Source: Aurifilum marmelostoma | Taxonomy: Eukaryota; Ascomycota; Sordariomycetes; Diaporthales; Cryphonectriaceae | Assembly: GCA_027559495.1 (NCBI GenBank) | Contig: JAMXSV010000010.1 | Span: 1,116,001-1,180,000, forward strand | DNA: 64,000 bases | Direction: 5' to 3' | Part shown: positions 33,452-44,664 of the stretch, in pieces | How positions within the stretch are numbered: position 1 is the first letter of the stretch | How the letters are laid out: the number at the start of each line of letters is the position of its first letter | Notes under the pieces: model-generated | The model's database searches: none | The model's input: only the letters and a program-made list of their open reading frames with translations | What the model was told of the DNA's origin: nothing | Made by a program: the position numbers and the translations under genes

Positions 33452-34165
33452 TCACCATTCCAACTGTTCCACCAAGGACATGAGAACATTTTTATCTTCT
33501 TGCTTAGGCGGCTTTGGCGATCTGAAGATAGGGGATCTGCTCATAGCCCGGGGCTGTAGAGCTTTCACAGCCTGTGTAATATCACTTCCTTTGGCCCCGT
33601 TGCCAGCAAGAATCGTCTTGGGACTGGAGGGTTTCGTGGATGTATCAAGTATCATGCTGCTCCACTCATCGGCTGGTGATAGCATGATATCCTCAATACA
33701 CCTGGGCGCCTCCTCAATCTTCATGTGTGTCTCCTCAATTTCCACGGGTGTCTGAGGCTCGGTCTTCGCGCTTTTCGAAGACAGGGTGCTCTGAGAACTG
33801 TGAGGGACCCTGCGAAGAGTTGCGATGTCTAAGCATTCGGATGAGCTCGAAGGAGACGGCGATCCCGAGCTGAGAGTGCTTTCTCTTGTGAGCCTTTCGG
33901 AAGGGGAGCCCGCACACCTGTCAGCGATGGTGTCAAACTCGTCTGGGCCTTTGAAATTCATTCTGGTGATTCCCTTAGAATTAATTCGATAGCTGAGTCC
34001 TGGGCAAGATTCGTATCCTGCCTCAGTGCCGTCTTTGTGGGCGATGAAAACAAGGACATCCGCTTGATAGTGCTTATGGAGGTGATGGGCCTTCCTGAAC
34101 AGGCCATTCTGACGATTAATCGTACCGCGCCTGAAGTCTTTGTTGCATTTGCGCCGCATGGCCAT
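33452..34165 (-). CDS. MADS/SRF-like protein, copy 4 (longest)
   Basis: Single exon, 237 residues from MAMRRKCNKDF. The core FRRGTINRQNGLFRKAHHLH then YQADVLVFIAHKDGTEAGYE is the clearest MADS-like match of the four copies (N-G-L-F-x-K-A-x-x-L, then A-D-V-L-V-F-I). The following ~170 residues are Ser/Pro-rich and disordered, ending KQEDKNVLMSLVEQLEW. The 34 codons upstream of the chosen Met are low complexity and probably leader. It lies between the patatin-like and ferric-reductase genes, inside the candidate Starship cargo. A transcription-factor role is inferred from the core alone. Confidence 0.65.
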   Translation of the reverse strand: MAMRRKCNKDFRRGTINRQNGLFRKAHHLHKHYQADVLVFIAHKDGTEAGYESCPGLSYRINSKGITRMNFKGPDEFDTIADRCAGSPSERLTRESTLSSGSPSPSSSSECLDIATLRRVPHSSQSTLSSKSAKTEPQTPVEIEETHMKIEEAPRCIEDIMLSPADEWSSMILDTSTKPSSPKTILAGNGAKGSDITQAVKALQPRAMSRSPIFRSPKPPKQEDKNVLMSLVEQLEW

Positions 34166-35023
34166 TGTGAATAGACTGTGGGGGGAGTGACTTTGCAAAG
34201 AGTTGGTCGTCTGGGAGAGAGTGGAAAGTCTCAAAATGAGAGTAGAAACGAATGCCAGATCCGTCAAAGTTGAAACAACGTCCAGGAATCATAGGAGAAA
34301 GAAATCAGGAGGGAAAGAAGGATAGAGAAACCAGAGAACATTGGGCTACACATGTTTGATCTCGAGAACAGCACAGTCTTAAATAGAATTTAATTTCTGT
34401 GACAGACATCGAAAAAGGCACACAGCTAATTATGGAACCATGGTGGTTCCGTGCGGCTGCAACGGCCAGAGCCGCTGCGTTACCCGCGCGCTTATTGCTC
34501 TTGCAGCCCAATGAAATCGTTGCATGCTCTGTCCAGGTTCTGTATAGAATCGCTGTCCCTGCCTAGACCAAAGCAAGGATGTGCCCTAGCAAGCCCCGCG
34601 CTTATTGCCTCCTTACAGCCCAACAAGCCCATCGCAGTCTCAATTCAAGCCCTGAAAAAAATCGCTGTACCTGTTAAAATAGAGCAGAAGTACACCCTTC
34701 GAAGGGGCGGTTCAACAGTTCAATCCCAGATGTCGCATCTCAGACGTAAGTGGACGGACAACCGTGTAGTGATGAGCGACGCGAACAAGCACGCGTGGTC
34801 TAAATATGCTGCCAGGCAGAACCCTCTGAAGTGCTAGTCATTCTCTCTCTCTCTCTCTCTCTCTCTTTCTAGCTTTTTGGGCCTCTTCTTTTTACTTCAC
34901 TTCTCTTGACTGCCGGCTGCTCAACCATCCTAGCTCTCAGATCTATTCGATGAAGACGTGTATAACCCGTTGTCAGACCTCGGGGTTTCTTCTTGTTCAA
35001 CCACTTCGCGCCAAATTCCCATC
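34166..35023. other. intergenic with decayed internal duplication and CT microsatellite
   Basis: Two diverged copies of gcgcttattgc-cttgcagcccaa occur about 110 bases apart (about 34488 and 34597), each followed by related gcatgctctgtcc/gcagtctcaattc-like sequence. The frame at 34451-34837 runs through this repeat and is not convincing as a gene. A (CT)14 microsatellite at 34842-34870 lies in the leader of the ferric-reductase gene. Confidence 0.45.
34842..34870. repeat. (CT)n microsatellite
   Basis: About 14 uninterrupted CT units, about 155 bases before the ferric-reductase start codon. Confidence 0.95.
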
Positions 35024-37191
35024 ATGGATGTTATGCACTACTACCTCATATTCTTCTTTGGCACACTCGCCTTGATTGGAATTTACAGATCCTGGCTCCT
35101 GATCATACACTTGGCTTCGCAGTACTTTATCTTCGCCCTCACACGATATATTCAATACCCACTTCTTGTCCAGCGGCGATATTGGGACAGCATCACCAGA
35201 CTTCAGGCAGTCTGTGTATTATTATTCCTTGTTATCAACGGTGTCATACTAGGTCTACAAATATCTGGCTGGCAGGAACTTGAACAAAGAGCAGCACTCA
35301 TGGCTATCGCGAATGCGGTGCCGCTGTTTTTAGGCGGTCGGACCAACCCTCTGGCAGATTTTCTTGCAGTCTCACTCCAGTCATACTACCTAGCCCATCA
35401 TTGGATTGGCCGCGTTGTCGCCATTGAAGCTTTCCTCCATGTCGCTGTTGTCTTGGCTCTGCGGCCACGTGCTGGAGCCATTGTAACCTCAGGATTTATT
35501 GTAATGCCAAATGCCCGCCACCTTCCCCCACCCTGCATGTCTTAATATCTATTGACATATTACACAGACATTCATCGCCCTACTTTTTATTATAGGCTCC
35601 ACTTTCTGGCTTTGTCGCCGCTTTCAAGGGAAATTATTTACAACCATTCACGCATGTGCGGCGCTGGCTGTTATTATTGGGGCGGTATGGCATATTTTCC
35701 TTCTGCCGTCCATTGCAGCGAAAGTTCTGATCTCTGTTTGTGTCGGCCTTTGGGCAAGCACGTCTATTTATCGCATATTATGGATGCTTCTGTTCGGGTC
35801 CCGAGTGAAGGTTTCAAACGTTACAAGGTACATCGATATAACGATGGTTCAAGTGCATGCACCTCATACTATGCGATCTTTTCCAGGAGCGTATTTTTAT
35901 GTGCGCCTCCCAGGTATGTTTTGGCGTCACGACATCTTGAACAGTTATCCAATGATAGCTCTATGGGATGAGTTATCAGAACCTACTTTGGACAGATCCC
36001 GAGATGTGCGCTTCATTATCGCAAACCATGGAAGTCATGAGCGCGGCATACAGCGACTCGCTCACCCGTCTCGCCTGCTCCTTGAGGGTCCTTACGGGCA
36101 AGACCTTCAGCTGAAGACTTTTGAGAACGTAATCCTGGTGGCAAAAGGTCTTGGAATCATCGGTGTATTGCCATTTGCGCTGGACATGGCGAGACGGTGG
36201 CACCATGACGAGTTTGTCCGGAAATCCTCACAAGACTTAATAAGAAGACTAAATGAATTAGCCGAGTCTGAGCGAGCGATAGTGCAAGAAGAAAAGATTC
36301 TCGAGGAATGGGAAAACACGCATACTACAACTCGCCACGGAAATCCAGAAGAACAGCCCCGTCGCCGAGGCGTCTATCGGACAACCTTGGAGGCTGATCT
36401 CGACAGAGGAACAAGGTCATTGAAGAAAACACGGGATGAGATCAGCCGAAAGAAAAAGAGATTACAGCAGGAGAAAGTGAAAATTTCCGAAGATCAGGAT
36501 GATACCTCTTCGCAAATACTCTTCGCTGATCTCACTCGGAGAATCGACTTGATCTGGCAGCTAGACCATAATGATCAAGGGCTATGGGCAAGACCGTTTC
36601 TCCGGGAACTTCAGAGACTTGATCCGCTTCATGCAAGTAACAACAAGAATTACACATAGTGATGGAGACTAACAATTTTCTGTTATTTAGAAGCTACTTG
36701 TGGTCTGGTGTTATTTTCCTTCGCCCAGAACCAAGCACGTAGCGCCGCTATTTGAGAAGTCTCATCATTGGAGAAGTTCTTATCCCAAGTCTGGGCGACC
36801 AGCCTTTTGTGATATGGTGGCCTCAACTATTATGACCGAAGCAAAATCGCAAGGACAGGTGATTGTTGTCAGTGAGTTAATAATTTTTGATCGTCTATTG
36901 AGTATATTCCCGCTGACGTTGAAGCAAGCTTGCGGAGAAGCGTTGTTCACAGACATGATTCGAAAAGCGTCAATTAAGGCAACAAGGCCTGACAGCATAG
37001 TTCATTTTTCAGAGGTGGAGTATCGCCCACGAAGAAGAAGCCGGGCTGATTCTGCAGGAACTGTGGAGCCCTTGGATCTAAATATCACTACCTCCTCTTC
37101 TAATCCCGTGATGTGGGATGGATGGGAGAGTGATGATCGATCTTTCATTACACGAAATGCTTCTAGTAGCTCTGGGTTCAGTATGGTCTGA
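35024..37191 (+). CDS. ferric-chelate reductase-like transmembrane oxidoreductase
   Basis: Proposed exons: 35024-35500, 35568-36636, 36691-36871 and 36929-37191. Membrane helices run through residues ~5-300 with four spaced His expected to bind two haems (AHHWIGRV...FLHVAVV; TTIHACAALAVIIGAVWH). An FAD-type domain follows (MVQVHAPHTMRSFPGAYFYV; the usual H-P-F/W motif is not clear), then the NADPH region LLEGPYGQDLQLKTFENVIL. A charged coiled insertion at ~370-460 precedes DLTRRIDLIWQLD. The last exon (CGEALFTDMIRKA...FSEVEYRP) is the family's C-terminal Cys-Gly strand. The junction of exons 2 and 3 misses phase by one base, so the gene may be broken there. It would reduce extracellular Fe(III)/Cu(II) at the plasma membrane. 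Such genes are typical Starship cargo. Confidence 0.7.
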
Positions 37192-37664
37192 ATTTCTTTA
37201 GAAGATTATATATGCGACTAATTTTAGTGTACTGTGAACTAGATCAGGCTTCATCAAGTGCAGGTATAATTTTTGCTTTACGCACTGTGGTGACTGCCAG
37301 AGACCGTGCTAAAGTCAAGCTCAGCATTATGAATTCACCTCCAGCCTTCGGGCTGGAACACCGAAATTGAAAGTATAATGACGACGTAGTTTTCATGCTA
37401 CCGCAACGTCCATTACCAGTGGCTTCGGAAAATAATGTAATTTATGCGCGCATGTCACATTTCAAAATAAAACTCAAGTTTGTCGGAATAGATACCATCT
37501 GGCCTGCTTTCAAAATATATATTCTCTGTCTTCAATGCGGACACAAGACTCTGGAATCAAATAATAGGCAGTGTCTTCTTTAGAATTCTCGAGTTCGGGT
37601 GTATATATATAGGATGCAGTGGAGCGACTTCGACTCAGAACTATGAAGCATCCAAACCAAAAAT
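37192..37664. other. intergenic spacer
   Basis: No gene or repeat is seen. Confidence 0.5.
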
Positions 37665-38945
37665 ATGGCTAGAAAAGGTAACAAGACCAAAAATACCGCG
37701 AAAAAGGGGGCGGCTCCTTCTAGAGCTCTCCGATCCAGCCATGAAGATCTTGAGCTATCCAATGATGAAACTGTTCCCAGAGCGACAAGAAAGAGGGATA
37801 AACACCAAGCCGGTGAAGACTATGAGCCACTTGCAACCCGAAGTGGAAGAAGAAATGGCAACAAGGCTGCAACCTCAGCTGCGCCACAGTCGATCGATAG
37901 CAGTAGCGACGATGACGAAGAGGCAGCGCTTCCCAGAGCTCTCCGATCCCGTGAAAACCACAGCCATGAAGATCTTGAGCTATCCAATGATGAAAGTGGT
38001 CCCAGAGCGACAAGAAAGAGGGATAAACATCAACCTGGTGACGACTATGAGCCACCTACCACCCGAAGTGGAAGAAGAAATGGCAAGAAGGCTGCACCCG
38101 CATCTGCGCTCCAGAGAAGCGATGCCGCCAGCGACGATGAAGAAGCCGATGAAGATTATCAACCGAATGGAACAGCCGAAGAATCAGTAAACGGAAATAT
38201 ATCAGATGATGGGATTGAAGCGATGGACATCGATTGGGAGGAGGACGTGAACGACTCGACTGGTCGGGTCCAACGCCGCGCGTTGCGTTCCAACAAGTCA
38301 CCCGAAAGGACCGGCAAAGTGGTTGAAAAATCAGCAAAAAAGACGTCAGCAGAAGGTTGGGGCTCGGCCTCGAGACAAGAAAGGCGCAAACATCCCATGC
38401 AAGCCGAGGCTCAAGCCGCGCCTGCATCCGGCTGGAGAAACATTCGGCTACGGTACGATCCAGACAGGCTCGGGAATACTCCGGTTGACGGCAAGATGAG
38501 ATACATGGCTACCAGAGGGTATCTTTTCGTTACTCTGCCCAGCCTCAACAGAGACAGTCCTGAGCTCGAACGCGGTGTGCTTGTCAGATCGCGAGATTAC
38601 AGTGAGGCAAAGCAGAGGTTCATGAACGGCGGCGGTGACGCTCCTAAGTCCAAGACTATAGACTTTCTCGATCAAAGTACCTGGCAGGACTTCCATATTA
38701 TCTGTTCAGCCACTACCGAGGACAAGGGGATGACAATCGTTGAGGGATACGTCGACTTGGAGGGAAAACGGGAGACGGGGCTAATTAGTATATCCACACT
38801 GAGGCAGAAATACGGAGCTGCTCAAGCAGATGCGCTGGTGCTTCAAAGTAGAATACGAGTGGGTCAAGATCGGCTGAAGATTAAAGAGCCTCGTCTGCCG
38901 GCAGATGTTTTGGCATACTTGATGAAGGAGGGTCTCCACCTTTAG
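37665..38945 (+). CDS. charged nuclear-type protein with internal tandem duplication
   Basis: Single exon, 426 residues from MARKGNKTKNTAKKG. Residues ~20-150 contain a unit of about 80 residues present twice: SHEDLELSNDE, PRATRKRDKH, DYEP-x-TRSGRRNG, then a short acidic run. The nucleotide copies are nearly identical (about 37735-37860 and 37960-38090), so the duplication is recent. Residues ~150-250 are Lys/Ser/Glu-rich. The C-terminal ~180 residues (RYMATRGYLFVTLPSLNRDS, TWQDFHIICSATTEDKGMTI, SRIRVGQDRLKIKEPRLP) are compact and could be a folded domain, but I do not recognise it. Confidence 0.6.
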   Translation: MARKGNKTKNTAKKGAAPSRALRSSHEDLELSNDETVPRATRKRDKHQAGEDYEPLATRSGRRNGNKAATSAAPQSIDSSSDDDEEAALPRALRSRENHSHEDLELSNDESGPRATRKRDKHQPGDDYEPPTTRSGRRNGKKAAPASALQRSDAASDDEEADEDYQPNGTAEESVNGNISDDGIEAMDIDWEEDVNDSTGRVQRRALRSNKSPERTGKVVEKSAKKTSAEGWGSASRQERRKHPMQAEAQAAPASGWRNIRLRYDPDRLGNTPVDGKMRYMATRGYLFVTLPSLNRDSPELERGVLVRSRDYSEAKQRFMNGGGDAPKSKTIDFLDQSTWQDFHIICSATTEDKGMTIVEGYVDLEGKRETGLISISTLRQKYGAAQADALVLQSRIRVGQDRLKIKEPRLPADVLAYLMKEGLHL

Positions 38946-40178
38946 CAGCGTGTACACTCTTTTTGCTTCCCCTGTCTTCCCTTTTAATGGCACATTAAAC
39001 CCCCATTTTTTCACTATATTATTCTATCCATCTACACCTATTTTATCACGCTATCTCAATCACTTAGACCCCTGCACAGCTGTATTAATAAATGAAAACT
39101 TGTCTTTTGAACTTCGAGCAGATTAATCACATTAGTTTCAATAAGATTGGAATACAAATATAATGTCAAACATAGCTTGAAGGGCTAGAATATCTCCTTC
39201 TGTTTGGATCTAGTAATTGCAATATTTTCCCAGCTATTCTGTACTCCATGAAGCTGCAAGGTCAAGTCAGGTTTGAAGCAGAGCATCGATCGCCTGTGAA
39301 AGGTAGAGGGGCCTACTGTGAAGAAGAATATATTATTGACCTTTAAGTTTGTTTCACAAAATTGACTTTTCGGGAAAAGATATAGATGCAGCCATTTCTG
39401 ACGGATCTAGCGATCTCTTTTCCCCAACAAATATCCTATCTCCTACGTAGCTAAAATATTCACATTTCAACAAAAGCAGAGAGAAATTGATGAAAGAGAT
39501 ATACCAGATATATCTATCATCCTTCAATGCTTGATAATAACAGTAGCTTTAATCCACAGGCCTAGCCCCTTGACCTCGGCAAATTTGTTCCTCCATGCAA
39601 GCAGTTCAACAAGGATAGCCAATGAAGAATAAGAGAGATGCAAACTTGATTGATCGTATTGAGACCGCGTACTGCCTTATGTGAGCAATCCCTGGGACCT
39701 CTAAAGCTACAGCTCTGTAAGCTGCAATACTATTCATGAGAGGGTACACTAACATGGCAAGAGTGTGATGTGCTGGCCTTCAATATGAGAAGTGGTGTAG
39801 ATTGGCACAATGCAATGGATGGAAGCTGTGCGCCTACACACCATAGATGGAGAGTAGCCAGTGCTGCAAATATACGTCGTAGTCGGTGGAGCATCTTTGA
39901 TTTTTATGAAGCTTGGTGTTTTGGAATAGAGATGAGTTCAGCAGAATTAAGATGATGTGGTGAGCATCTCTGTTCATGCTGTATAGGGAATTTATTCTCA
40001 AGATATAGTAGTATAACATTCCTTATACTTCAAATATGTTTCTTTAAGCTTTGAAGATTGATTAAATAGTCTAATACAAGCATTGCAGCAACTTCGTTTA
40101 TTCAAAAACAAAAGAAATAGAAATTTTCTATAGATACCAGACTAACTCAGCTAAAAGTAACAATAAATTCCATTCATC
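38946..40178. other. gene-free AT-rich stretch
   Basis: No gene is seen in 1.2 kb. It is AT-rich with many TpA steps, compatible with RIP-type decay, but no element is recognisable. Confidence 0.5.
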
Positions 40179-40749
40179 TCAATCGCTCGGAGATTCAGAA
40201 ACACTTCTCATATCTCCTAGTCGCATCCAAGCCCGGATCGACCCTTTAGGTTGACGTTGAAGCAAGAAAATCCGTACTTTATATATGAGAAGCATGCTTG
40301 CATTCAACCAAAACAAGGCAATAACAACTGCCAGAGTCAACCACGCTGTCGGTGACCAAGTACCATCCCTTGCTGTATAAACATTGATAAATACAACAAT
40401 TAGTCCTGTGCAAGCATCCAAAACCCCAAATCTAGAAGTTGATCAGAAAATTGTTATACCAAAGCCTATTCTGAACTTACAAAAATAGATTTGAAATCAG
40501 CCAAATATAATTTCTTCTGAACTTGTACCATAGATAGCCTGCTCCAAAAGCACCTATGCAGCAAGATAACAGAGAAATAGATAATAAAGGAATATGCTGC
40601 ACCAAATTACTGGATTGCTGAAATGAAGTGAAGGTACCAGGTAGCATAGTAATGCCGGCTAAGATGCTCCATAAAATTGCTGCAGCAGCAATATTATAAC
40701 GAAAAGGTATGGCATTTGCCTGCAAAACCATCTCATTATAAGGTGTCAT
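40179..40749 (-). CDS. four-helix membrane protein, paralogue B
   Basis: Exons 40481-40749 and 40179-40431 join in phase (GTAAGT donor), giving 173 residues with four predicted membrane helices (AAILWSILAGITMLPGTF, LLSCCIGAFGAGYLWY, CTGLIVVFINVYT, LTLAVVIALFWLNASMLLI) and a basic C-terminal tail. It is paralogous to 27137-27677 on the opposite strand: same helix order, same intron site after F-L, and the motif GTWSPTAW. Function unknown. Confidence 0.75.
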
Positions 40750-41284
40750 CTCGAGATTTTTTCGTAATAATTGACGGCATGCAGAAGTATGTATGTTTTC
40801 TTGGTGTTGGAGATCAAAAAGGCGCCTTTTGCAGAAGTGGGCAGAGACTGTAGAGAGACAGATTTCAAATTCAGTCTGGTATGCGAATCTCATGGCTCAA
40901 TGGTTCGACTTAAATCCTTGGCGAGCCTCAAACTTTACACCCTTCGGAGCTGGCTCGGTTTAATACTGGAATAAGCAGCTGCTTCTTTAGGAGAGCTGAG
41001 CGGCGTAGCAGTTTTAATGCTCGGAGCTGGCTATGTTATCTAGCGGGTTTATTGGCGCTTGCTGAATTCCGCGCGCTATCGCTGTGCTCACCTCGTTATC
41101 TTACTGGTTATCGCATGCGAGCCCCACAGTGGCGGCGGCTGCGGAATCCTACTAGGTGTTTCACCCCGGTAGCACGTGAGCCAAAATGCTTTTGACTACT
41201 GCTCATTGACATCAGTCATCTCCTCCTTTCACCCCCCAGAGACTAATCTCCTCCTTTCATCCCCCAGAGACTGCTTGAGACACC
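40750..41284. other. intergenic spacer
   Basis: No gene is seen. A near-duplicate gactaatctcctcctttca / cagtcatctcctcctttca pair lies at about 41212-41262. Confidence 0.45.
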
Positions 41285-42346
41285 ATGGATGCACAGAACA
41301 GCAGGCCGCAACAACCCTCATCAGAATGTGAGCCTCGGCGTAAGCAAGGCCCTCTTTCCGCCGTGCAAGCATGGCAGAGGCTAGAGAACGTGCTAGCCAA
41401 TCCCACTCGCGGTCTCGCTTTGGCACGGCGGCAAGTTGAATCAAGTATAGACTTGATGAGACAGCGACAACCACAAAACAAAAAGCAGAAACGATTTCGA
41501 TCTTTCCTTCGCGAAGTACAGAATAGATGTGGGCCTCTCGTGGTCATTCTTTGCGTTATCGGCCTCGGGCAAGCTCGCGTTGCGTGCATGAACAAACGCA
41601 ACCGTTCAATGCTTCTGGACATACTCCAAACGAACAAGACCGATCCTCAACTTGGAGAGTTGAAAGATATAGCACCCCAGCTTCAAAGTATTATACCCCT
41701 TACTGTTTGCTTGGTTGGTATCCAAAAGTGCTGACATTCTTAGTCGTTCCCAGCTCAACTTCTCCAAAGCCTCCTGAAAGATCTGGGTCTTGCAGTTTAT
41801 ATAAACTTGCTACAGCAGATTCGGCTGTTCAATCAACTTATCTCTCTCCGCATCTCCTTCATTTTATAGAAGAGAGCCCCATCCGAGTATGGGAGAAAGA
41901 GAAAAGCAAACAAGGAATAGGTACAGAAGCTATTAGGATGGACGTACCATGGTCACGTTCTGAGGATTGCCTATTGTTCATAGAAATTGGATTAGCTCAG
42001 CATGTAATGACTGAGCTGTTACCCGCTGCTCATCGCACATCATGCTCTTCTTCATATTGTAAGTACGCTCTGCAAGTGTCATACTTCTGATACTGACAGG
42101 ATAGGTCCGGATCGCTACATTTGTACAGGTGCTTCAGTTGAGGCATTGCCTGGTTTCTTCGGAACTTATATTGCGCAAGCTATTGCTGAAAGCCAGCTGC
42201 GCAAGTGGGAGTTGGAAAAGAAGGTAGGCGAAATAACCGAATGCGTCAGCTTTGAGTTGCGTGATTCGAATTCGCACTATGGCATGTTAAAGTTAAGAAT
42301 TGGTTGGGCTTCGGGTTATATGATGGTGGAATCATTGTTTGGATGA
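41285..42346 (+). pseudogene. uncharacterised fungal gene, frame-broken
   Basis: The first frame (41285 to about 41700, from MDAQNSRPQQPSS, with GPLVVILCVIGLGQARV) ends in a stop at 41732. A second frame continues with YPKVLTFLVVPSSTSPKPPE, YLSPHLLHFIEESPIRVWEK and LLFIEIGLAQHVMTELLPA. A third (42120-42346) reads ASVEALPGFFGTYIAQAIAE, ECVSFELRDSN and RIGWASGYMMVESLFG. The first switch needs an intron of only ~30 bases, and the second has a GTAAGT...CAG intron whose phase does not fit, so at least one or two indels are likely. I recall similar segment orders in uncharacterised fungal proteins but know no function. Confidence 0.45.
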
Positions 42347-43648
42347 AATGCTTTATGTAGTGTGTCACTTCTGTGGTAGCCAGAGTGATGGACCTCGGAA
42401 GATAGAGTATAGATATAAGAGCATGCCTATTCCAATTTCATTACAACTAAAGCATCATGCGTGCTTTTCCAATCTTTTCAATCGAAGCTCTCTAAGATCC
42501 AAAATAAAAACTCGATCTGATCTTTTGCTCTGTAGCCTTTGTGGGGGGGAAAATATAGATGCAGCTAGTTCTGAGAGGACTGGTGATCATGTTCTTGCCC
42601 GACAGTTTTTGCTCCTGCTCTTGTAACCCCAGCACACTTAAGCTAAGAAAGCTCCTGCTCATAGCTCTAGCATCAGTTCTTTTTGAATTTGCGCTGTAGT
42701 TCTGGCTTATTAGGACTTGCTACCAAAAAAAAAAAAGAGCTAGGGCTAATGGTCTTGATCAATTGAATAACATTCTTAAGCATCCAGGTTCAGCATATAA
42801 CGTTTCATCTCACTTATGTCCCTTTATGTCCTCTTCTCTATGATAATCATACTGCCTTCGCTTGGCCCTTGAATATCACAACAACAACGTTCTTAGAAAG
42901 CATGCCTTCCCCACTGCCTGTGCTATTTGACAAAAGTCTACCATCAGTCGTCTGAAACGCAAGTGTCTCGCATTGGTAATAGTATAGCATCCTGTCATGA
43001 TCTGCAGCCTCGATCAAGATGATAGCTCGTTTCGGCCCGAAGAATGTAGCATCTTTGCTAAGAGTTTGGGGCTCCTGGATATTATTAGTTTGTTGCTGTT
43101 ATCAGTCTTCATTCCAAGCTTTGAAAAAGGAGGTGGGAAAAGGTACCCAAGAGAAGGTAGTAGTGCCGGGCATGATGATGAGTCATAAGATTTGCGATCC
43201 GAAAGGAGTTGGCTGGGAAGAGCAGAGCTCGCAATAGACTTAGAGATCTAGGATATTGATTCAAGAAGTTGAGTAATTTGTATATAAAATAGATATGGAT
43301 AGGAAATAAGTAGAAAGTTTCGGAGTGAGTGGTTGTGGGAGGGAAGTAAATCTGTCATGTGTTCTCTCAGGATTTGAATGATTTGGGCACTTATCGATAA
43401 GCTGGTGTGGGGTTCTATAATAGCGGAGAATTAGATAATACAGCTTAGCTGCAAACAGCCAACCTCGGATGGGCACCAATGCATCGTCTGGATTACATAA
43501 TACTATACTAGTCAGCTCTTGAGCTGGGGCCAACATTCTTCACAGATCTCGCAATTGTCAATATATCATGCAGTAATGAAAACCATATCTTATTCTCTTA
43601 TCAAATTTGCGTGTCTGCTCATCTGTCATATCAGCCTCCTTGACTTGC
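42347..43648. other. gene-free stretch
   Basis: A possible remnant at 42339-42626 has two CxxC pairs (CHFCGS, CSLCGGENIDA), but no gene around it can be built. An A-run (12 bases) is at about 42727. Nothing else is seen. Confidence 0.45.
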
Positions 43649-44664
43649 TTAGCTGGCCACAGCACTATGCATCACATCTTTCTCAGTGCTAGAGAGATGC
43701 GACTGCTTCCACTGAGCAATAAGTTCCGGCGCGTTCTTCAAGTTGCTCTCCTCTTCCCAAGTCGGCTCCCACTTGACCAAAAAGTAAATCTTGTTTCCGA
43801 TAGCCTTCTCTCCAAGGATTTCGGAGACCTCCCACTGATCTGCAAGCTTCGCTCGGGGCTTGGAGGTGCTGAATCCATAATGATTCTGGACTGCTGATCT
43901 TCGAGCTATGCGGGCATGCGGACTAGCATCACCTGAGTAGGGATGCCGCTTGGTAGCAGCTCTGGGCGGCATTGAACGCTTGGGCATGTCCGTCTTGCAG
44001 CGCTTGCGTGGTGGACGCGTTTCCCTATTGTCCACCTCGACCTTCTCGATCCCCCCAGCTGCCTCACCTGCCTCACTCTCTATGTTGTTTGGGTCATTGG
44101 GACGGTCCGAAGCCTGTGTCTCGGCTCTGTCGATGCCGTAGGAGCTATCACGGCCCAAACCAGATGTAAGGAAGGCTCTGTCCGTATCTGCTGCTTGGCC
44201 TACCTCTGGTTTGGCTGTGATGGTGTGAGTTCTGTCGTTGCTACGACCTTTCCATCGTGCAATGCTCTGTGCAATAAGGAGTGGTACGCTGCTCTGATGC
44301 CGGTTGTCATTGGATGGAAAGGCTGATACTTCTTCACTGCTTAAGTCGATCAGGAATTCATTCTCAGGATAATTCAGATTGGCTTCCGTGTTAGCCTGCT
44401 GCGTCCTGGTATTGGCCTGACTGGCAAGGTCTTTTGCTGCGCCAGAATGCGTAGCTGTTTGTAATTAGCTTCAAAGTCTCTCCAAATCCAGACGCTTGAA
44501 TACATACCGGCGACCCTTGTACTATCATTTCCATCCGTAGCATCTTCAAGCAGCTCCTCGGTCATGGGAAAGGAAGCACTTTCATTATCGAAGTCGTCAT
44601 AATCAGACTCATCATCGCTTGAGATTGAGACCACGCTCTTAGGAGGGCTTCCAGACTCATTCAT
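43649..44664 (-). CDS. chromodomain protein
   Basis: Exons 44508-44664 and 43649-44454 join in phase (53-bp intron, GTATGT donor), giving an intact 320-residue protein. The C-terminal ~55 residues form a chromodomain: WEVSEILGEKAIGNKIYFLV, then KWEPTWEEESNLKNAPELIA, with three aromatic positions (W, Y/F, W) at the sites of the methyl-lysine cage. The N-terminal 200 residues are acidic and disordered with ARWKGRSNDRTH in the middle, and a basic patch (RPPRKRCK) precedes the chromodomain. Free chromodomain proteins of this kind can be chromatin readers or remnants of the integrase tails of LTR elements; no integrase core is nearby. Confidence 0.75.

Noticed and set aside
34451..34837. 128-codon frame before the ferric reductase
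   Set aside because: It reads across a decayed internal duplication and has no protein-like pattern or homologous motif I can see.
43649..44664. Chromodomain as the tail of an LTR-retrotransposon integrase
   Set aside because: No integrase DDE motif, reverse transcriptase or long terminal repeats lie nearby, and the gene has a clean two-exon structure with its own start.
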